64,000 nt of DNA from Cryptomeria japonica (lineage: Eukaryota > Streptophyta > Pinopsida > Cupressales > Cupressaceae), in contig NC_081409.1 in the NCBI RefSeq assembly GCF_030272615.1, positions 202,844,449 through 202,908,448 of the forward strand, in the 5' to 3' direction. This document shows, one piece after another, positions 58,111 to 64,000 of this stretch. Each line of letters starts with the position of its first letter. Position 1 is the first letter of the stretch. A program made the position numbers and the translations under genes. The notes under the pieces are model-generated. The model was not told where the DNA came from and ran no database searches. It saw nothing but the letters and a program-made list of their open reading frames with translations.

Positions 58111-58933
58111 TACCAACATATTTGCAAGTGCAAAGGAGCAATATATCAGGCTTGTAGTGAGGCCTGTTGTGCTAGACAAACAAGCAAATTGGAAAGTATT
58201 TGATTCAAATTAGTTGATTGTCATATTTTTACAAAATGAAATAGAGTTCTCTTTTAAAAATTAGTCTATTTTCCAAGACCAGTACAAAGATGAGATCATG
58301 CAGCTCAAATCCAATAAGTTGCCTTAAGGTTTAGTCACCTTGGAGAGCATCTTCAATTTGGATGATCAAGTAAGGAAAAAATGTATGAACTTAGATACCA
58401 AAAGAGGTGATTATAAGCCAATCAACATTGTTGATGGGAAGACACTCACCTTGAGAAAGGTATACTCAACATTTGAACAAGAGACCTTTGCCAATATTTG
58501 TCAAGAATATGCTAATATAGTTGTTTGGCCTTTAAAGATCTAAAGAGATTTGATCCTAGTTTATCCCAACATACTATAGAGTTAGACCCTAATGAAAAAC
58601 CAAATAGGTAAAAGAAAAGGCCTGTTAATCCCAAGATTGAGCCTTTAATGAGGAAAGAACTAAGTAAAGTCATGGAGGCTAACATTATTTTTCCTATCAA
58701 GAATTCCATGTGGGTAGCTAACTTTGTCCCTATAAGAAAGAAGAATGGGGAAATAAAACTATGTGTAGACTTTAGGAAACTCAATAGAGCCTCCCTTAAA
58801 GATGATCATCCCCTGCCATCCATGGAACAGATTTTATCCAAGGTTAGTTGCTCTAAAATATTTTCATTCTTGAACATGTATTTAGGTTATAATCTAGTTT
58901 TCGTCCAAGAATCAAACTAATATAAGACTCCAT
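58111..58933 (+). pseudogene. gypsy H reverse transcriptase, N-terminal part
   Basis: Long degraded linker, then HTIELDPNEKPNR near 58570. An open frame at 58648-58920 has MEANIIFPIKNSMWVANFVP, VRKKNG-type IRKKNGEIKLCVDFRKLNRA, DHPLPSMEQIL and FSFLNMYLGYN, the first half of the Ty3/gypsy RT fingers/palm. It is cut by F at 58934 before the YxDD motif, which must lie beyond the window if it survives. Confidence 0.85.
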
Positions 58934-61662
58934 TGTTGGCATTGTGTTGTCATTGATGTCAACCAATATAGCATGTTAACGGTATAGTAGGGCAACCAGT
59001 ATGGGAGATTTCTAGTATGGATGTCATTGATGTCAACCGGCATAGTGGTCATTGGATTCACTGGTATACAAGTCAGTGTTGGAGACATAAGTTGGTGTTA
59101 ACTGGTGAGTAGGATTGTAGAATAGTATGGCAATATCATCTAGTGAGTAATATATTGGCAGTGTGTTGTTGCCGAATGGTAAGAAATCAGGGTGAGCTAA
59201 TAAAGAATCTGCAAGCAACCAATATACAGATTGATGATAATCAACAAGACTCCCACCAATTAAAGATGATGTCACAGATTAAGGAGAAGACGGACAACAA
59301 GAGTACTATCTCAGGAAAGTAAAGAAGATTTATCTACTTAATGACAGGGAAGTCACATTGTGCCGACAAGTGACAAAGATCCTTCTCACCGGGTGATTGG
59401 TAGATTGAATGCAAATGTCCATCTACTCCTATTGGTAAGTGGTCATACTGAGCTTATCTCTCAACATGCATGGAATGTGTCATAAGCCTCTGAGATAGAT
59501 CAATCAAGAAGTTAAAGGCAAATGATTGAGAGCTCACACTAGATAAACATAGTGGAACATGAGGATGCTTTAGGTGCATGAAATTAGAGATATGCACCAA
59601 TTCAAGAAGTGATGTCATGATGAGCTATTGGAACAAAGAAGGGAGGGTAAAGAGTGATGAGTTTACCACTGCAAACTGGTTAAGATGAGGTTTACACAAA
59701 TGAAGGAGAATGATATGTGGTAGCACTTACAGACATGGAGTCACTCCAGGTTGTTGATATCAATAGAGATGTTTGTTGATGATTGATGACTGATATTGTC
59801 ATGCCATTGGTGTGCTAGAAGATGGGCCATGTAATCAGGTGGAATGTAAACTAGCATGCAGATATATTCTGATGCATGATAGGTTGGAGTTTGATGACAT
59901 GGTGTCATCAAGGATACTACTAGCATGAAGGAAGGAGTAGTGTCATTGGAAAACAAGGCTATCGATATGCATCAAAGTGAAAATGGAGATGGACTTAGTG
60001 ACTCACCCTAGATTCATGTTGTTGATTATCAAGGTTGATGACTAGTCAATATGATACAATGACAGAACTAAGATGAGCTGGTATAAAGGTTAATCGATAA
60101 GGTAAGATATACCGACATGGTAGGAGAACCGATAGATGAAGATCGATAGTATGTTGGTTAGTGATTGACCTTAAACCGGCATAGTGGACTGAGCTAAGGT
60201 GGATATCAACAAAGACACCACGTAGCATCCAGGTGGAAAACATGCAGTTGTCGATGTATTGAATGAGGTAGGTGTCAATAAGATGGAAATAGGTTCACAT
60301 TAAATGATGTTCACAGGTCGAGTGAAGAAGGATGCAGCTCGAGGTAGATCGATGGACATAGACCTGATTATATGGTGTCATGATCAATACAGGGTATCTA
60401 GGTGCATATCAGATTTAGTGGAGGCAACAATGAAGATTATTTAATGTGTTTGGCATGGCCAATAAACTGATCGTGTTTTCTAAATATAGAAAATCTATAT
60501 TGGAAGCAGTGGAAATAATGGTGATTTCTAACTTGTTGCAGGCTATATCTCATTAAAATGAGATCTGATTGGATCTTCTACAGATCAGGGTTGGTGAAGA
60601 AACCCTAGTGTGCCCAGTTTGAATTGATGTTTTGGTAGGAAGGCACTAGGATAAATATGTAGACAAAACACCTAAAGTGATTGATGATGCAAAAGGCTTG
60701 GACACCGAATGTAAGAGGACATGACGTGAGACAAGAATAGTCCAAGTGTCAAGTGTAGAAGACTAGAGTGACTGTGTATTGAAGGAGAACCAGTTAGAGG
60801 ATGCAATTGATAAAGTGAAGTTAACCGATAAATTTATTGATGTTGCCAGATGTTGTGGTGCCAAATGTGAGATAAACTGTAAGTGTGCATCAGAAGAGGT
60901 CAGCCAAGTCAAAAGAAGAGAAGAAGTGGAATCAGACAGAGAACCAAATAGGATTCAACCGGTAAGTAGGATAATTGGTAATCAGATGTAGTGTCTGACA
61001 GTCAGTCAAATCGGTAAGAGAACTACAGTGAGCAAAGGAGAATAGATAAAGAGAGTGGCAAGAGAGAAGACAAGGTAGAGGCAGAGCAGAGGAAGAGTCA
61101 AAAAAGGTGAGTAGAGAACCAATAGAGAGCAAAGCAAAGGTGGACCAATGAAGAGATATTTTGTGAGGTTACAAAATTCATTTATAATCGAGCTATAACT
61201 TTTATATTGATTTGGTATCACACATTGTAATCACTAAGTTGGTGCTCGGTGTAGGGGTTGGTACCCATAAATAGTTAGGGGTTGGTGCTCCTTGGGTTGG
61301 TGCCCTAAATTAGTAGGGGTTGATGCTCCTTAGGTTGGTGCCCTAAATTAGTAGGGGTTGGTGCTCCTTAGGTTGGTGCCCTAAATGTTGTAAACAATGT
61401 TTATTGTGAGGCTATATTGGAGCAATAGAGTCCATCAACATTTCTCACCGAGTTTTTTCCCATATATGGTTTTCCTCATATATACCGGTGTTATGTGATA
61501 TGCTTCTTGTGTGTGATTACTTCTTAATCTCTTCCTTTATCTCACTGGTAAGTTTACTTGGTCTTTGATGTGATAACAGGTATTCACTCTTAGGATTAAA
61601 AGGTTGATATTTTTGGAAACCACATATTCACCCCCCCTCTTAGTGGCATCTTGTGTCGAAAA
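58934..61662 (+). repeat. F 5' LTR (about 2729 bp)
   Basis: TGTTGGCATT start. The end near 61662 is set by the following primer site, not by a clean CA. It contains 38-bp tandem units (61276-61389), the TTTTTTCCC block near 61450 and the C-rich end with weak arms CCAC/GTGG (61620-61623, 61643-61646). Frames inside are chance. Confidence 0.75.
61276..61389 (+). repeat. 38-bp tandem repeat, three copies
   Basis: Units at 61276, 61314 and 61352, each reading taggggttggtgctcctt followed by ggttggtgccctaaat, plus a degenerate partial copy before. The same unit with the same period occurs in the C LTRs. Confidence 0.9.
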
Positions 61663-61677
61663 ATTGCTATCAGATCC
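61663..61677 (+). promoter_or_regulatory. Primer binding site of F, degenerate
   Basis: attgctatcagatcc, two or three changes from the Met-tRNA-type site. Confidence 0.6.
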
Positions 61678-61735
61678 TAGGTTCCTGGTTAGATAAGATT
61701 TCTCTAGCTTGAGTACATTCTGGTTAGGTGATACA

Positions 61736-61973
61736 ATGGTTAGAGTTGAGACAATCCCAACTCCCATGTTTGATGGTTCAAACTATTTTTTTTGGAGTTG
61801 TACATGGAAAGTATACCTATCCTCCTTAGGGTATGATGTTTGGATGTCAGTGGTTAATGGTCTCTGTAGACCTGTTAGTCCTCCCATCGGTCCAGAAGTA
61901 GAAAGAAGATATAAGTGAAATGTTGAAGCAATGAAGGCCATATTTACTTCTCTTTGGTGATGTTTCTTCATAG
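61736..61973 (+). pseudogene. Element F gag N-terminus
   Basis: ATG at 61736: MVRVETIPTPMFDGSNYFFW and YLSSLGYDVWMSVVNG, matching the C gag start. A stop at about 61918 is followed by EAMKAIFTSLW. Confidence 0.85.
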
Positions 61974-62603
61974 GTGGATAAGTTCAAGTTAGCAAAGAGT
62001 CTATGGGATAGATTGAAGAAGCTATATGGAAATGAACCTATCACTGTAGAATTGGTTTGTGGGAACAAGAATAGAAAAAACACATGTGCAGATGTTAAAG
62101 GCAGATCAGTCAACTGTTGTAGAAATGATGAGGAGGAAACTCATCTCTTCATGGGTCAAGATACAGAAGGTGAGATGCACATACCAAAAGGTGATAACAC
62201 AAATCAATCCTACCGACAAGATCTGTTTGGCAATGAAGAAGAGGAAGATGAAGTTGAGGTAGATATTCAAGAAGAACTGGTGAGTGTGGTTGATGAACCT
62301 GGTAATGTGAGAAAAGAATACAAAATGTATAAGAATGTTTCTATAGAGGAGCAAGACCAGTTGAATAGATGTCTTGAAGAATCTAAGGAATGTATCTCGG
62401 AGCTGAAAACTCAACTAGAAGATGCCAAGAATATCAATGAAGAAATAAAATCAAAGCTAGAGGCCAAGGATAAAGAGTACCAAAAGATAAAAGTTGAAAT
62501 AGAGAATCTTAGGAAAGACCTTGAGAAGTGTCAGGATGAGCTCACAGTAAGGATCCGGTATGATGGCAACACTGATGCCTTGGACAAAATATTGAACAAA
62601 TGA
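61974..62603 (+). pseudogene. Element F gag, capsid remnant and coiled coil
   Basis: An open frame of 209 codons. It begins KLAKSLWDRLKKLYGNE (start of the capsid core), then jumps to GDNTNQSYRQDLFGNEEEE and a long heptad-rich segment (EEQDQLNRCLEESKECISEL through ENLRKDLEKCQDEL). It ends NTDALDKILNK, the same closing words as the C coiled coil (NIEALDKMLSK). The bulk of the capsid and its first zinc knuckle are missing, an internal deletion compared with C. Confidence 0.85.
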
Positions 62604-64000
62604 AAACACTCCAAGGATACTAGAGGATTAGGATTTGATACCAGTGAGTGCTCCAAGAGAAAGGATGTCTCAAATAAAGACATTCAATTTGTCTCCTCAA
62701 GTGGAGATAACAAGGGATAGACCTTCACAATAAAAAATGATCCTAGGAAGAAGGTTGACCTAACTACAATTAGTGAAGACATGAAGATAAAGACCAGTCT
62801 GCAAGAAGAAATAATGTTGATCCAAAAGGGAAAGGAAATTTGAGTGAAGATAGCTTCACCGGAAGTAAGAACTTGAGAGGACAACCTAGAAAACCTCCCA
62901 CCAGTAGAAGACAGAGAGATGTTGTTTCCCACAAGACAAAGCAAGGATGGAAGCACTGCAGAGATTGGATAACCCAAGATTCACCCTCAGAGAATCAAAA
63001 ATGGAGATCCCAAACCCATAAGATCACCTCTTGTTTGGAAAAACAATTTTGTAAGTAATAAGTCCTCCTTCTCCAGTTACTTCTTTTACATGCAAAGATT
63101 ATGGCCATAGAGAAGATGAATGCAAAATGAGGCCTATGAATAGAAAAAGTATTCTTCCTAGGAATAGTAGGATAGTTAACAAAAGATGTAATGCATATGG
63201 GCATAAAATATCAAAATGTATTAACATGCATATGATCACTTGTAGTTATTCCAACAAGAATCCATTTGCTTCTCCTAGAAATGTAAATTATGTATGTTAT
63301 AACTGCAATGGATCTGGCCATAGAAGTCATGATTGCATGAAGAAGAAGTTTCACTCACATGGCAACTAGTATAAGAGTTGTGCCCAATATGGAAGTGATG
63401 ACAGAATGCATAGGAGACAAAGACCTGCATAGAACCAAAGGAGATACACTCCTGCAAGGTCAAGAAGTCATTTTAAACTGATATTTGGCTACAATAGCAT
63501 GATCAAAAGAAGAAGATCAAACTAGTTTGATAAAAGATCCTCCAGTCAGTCATTTGGCAAAAAAATGATATGCTACTACAACAATATTTTTTGTCATATT
63601 ACAAAATCTTGTAGAGCAAGGACCAACTAGAAAAAGGAAGTCAATACTACTCCTAAAACTGTAAAGGATGAAAGGATGGAGATCAAGAAGGCATGGAGGA
63701 AGAAGCAAGATAGTAGATCCATGGACCAACACTATGCATTCAATGCATAGATGATATATCCTAAGGATTAAAGGAAATGCATGACCTTAGGGGGAGATAA
63801 ATAATGATCACATCATTCACCTCCTAATTTGGAAAGGATAAAGGGTAGAAAAGGTTGCCACCGGTACAAGGAAGAAGATGAAATAACAGTGAGTGTAGTC
63901 ACTACTTTGGCTACACATTTACTCATGTGAGATGGATCATCACTACTAGTGTCAATAGACAAATATTGGTATTAGAAGCATTTGACACATGAATGCAGAG
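62604..64000 (+). pseudogene. Element F gag tail with zinc-knuckle array
   Basis: After a stop the frame has KHSKDTRGLGFD, as in C. From about 63080 it shows CKDYGHREDEC, CNAYGHKISKC, CYNCNGSGHRSHDC (complete) and, near 63570, CYYNNIFCHITKSC. It would bind nucleic acid. The last 600 bases are degraded, with no recognised protease site before the window end. Confidence 0.75.

Larger units (their letters stand above)
12280..58933 (+). mobile_element. Ty3/gypsy element H, disrupted and incomplete
   Basis: H is the oldest layer. Its gag and start of protease lie at 12280-14009, the rest of protease at 55580-55838, RNase H at 55861-56280 and 57984-58110, and RT at 58111-58933. The gaps are later insertions: E with its contents (14010-55579), an E-family solo LTR (56286-57983) and F (from 58934). 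The order gag, protease, RNase H, RT puts an RNase H before RT, a layout I recall from other plant gypsy elements with an extra RNase H. Outer ends, second RNase H and integrase are not visible. Boundaries are approximate at the left. Confidence 0.75.
58934..64000 (+). mobile_element. Ty1/copia element F, 5' part; runs off the window
   Basis: Starts TGTTGGCATTGTGTTG in the RT of H (left flank tccat, 58929-58933). It has a 2.7-kb LTR, a degenerate primer site, and a gag of the same type as C (MFDGSNY start, coiled coil, knuckle array). The capsid core is deleted. Pol and the 3' LTR are outside the window. Confidence 0.8.

Noticed and set aside
1-64000. Host protein-coding gene, tRNA or rRNA
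   Set aside because: No intron-exon structure with a recognisable host domain, no tRNA A/B-box pair seen apart from tRNA-complementary primer sites, no rRNA-like sequence.

Overview
The window is 64 kb of plant nuclear DNA made almost wholly of transposable elements. I see no intact host gene, rRNA, tRNA or CRISPR array. The organism is probably a seed plant with a large genome, plausibly a gymnosperm. This is inferred from long (1.0-2.7 kb) LTRs, deep nesting, heavily decayed AT-rich filler and a plant mobile domain (PMD) relic; no species marker is present.

Layout: 1-1305 is a dead PMD (MAIN-like) transposase-type gene with a 117-bp internal duplication and an acidic tail. Positions 1306-6469 are AT-rich filler with a hairpin, a 71-bp tandem duplication and an 11-copy T-rich minisatellite. 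A solo Ty1/copia LTR (K) fills 6470-8770 between perfect GAAAG target-site duplications. Filler follows to about 12.28 kb. From there to the right end, everything sits in or next to a wrecked Ty3/gypsy element (H) whose reading frame can be followed across 45 kb of later insertions.

Nesting is resolved to the base by 5-bp target-site duplications and resuming reading frames. H (gag, protease, an RNase H upstream of RT, RT) is split in its protease by copia element E (14010-55579). The 5' LTR of E is split by copia element A (14581-39610). The integrase region of A is split by copia element B (19621-35304). The RNase H of B is split by an inverted copia element C (24828-33247). This is five levels deep. 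A also holds a 2.06-kb solo LTR in gag (16134-18188). The 3' LTR of E is split by copia element G (47005-55544), whose gag/protease junction holds solo LTR J (49753-50807). Further right in H, an E-family solo LTR lies in its RNase H (56286-57983) and copia element F lies in its RT (58934 to beyond the window end).

All polyprotein genes are broken by stops and frameshifts, so none is likely to be autonomous. C is the best preserved: its integrase DDE, RT YVDD and protease DSG are visible. A has lost two integrase aspartates and one RT aspartate. G has lost an integrase Asp and Glu and one RT Asp.

The most interesting signals are structures shared by the copia families. (1) A hairpin just inside the 3' end of nearly every LTR has a near-constant C-rich loop while its stem sequence changes between families with pairing kept. 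(2) A 7-bp inverted repeat with an exact 12-nt loop presents the polypurine tract at the U3 boundary, with a second, partly covarying outer pairing between pre-tract sequence and U3. Both read like conserved RNA or cDNA structures of this retrotransposon group and are testable by alignment. No other candidate for an undescribed system was found.
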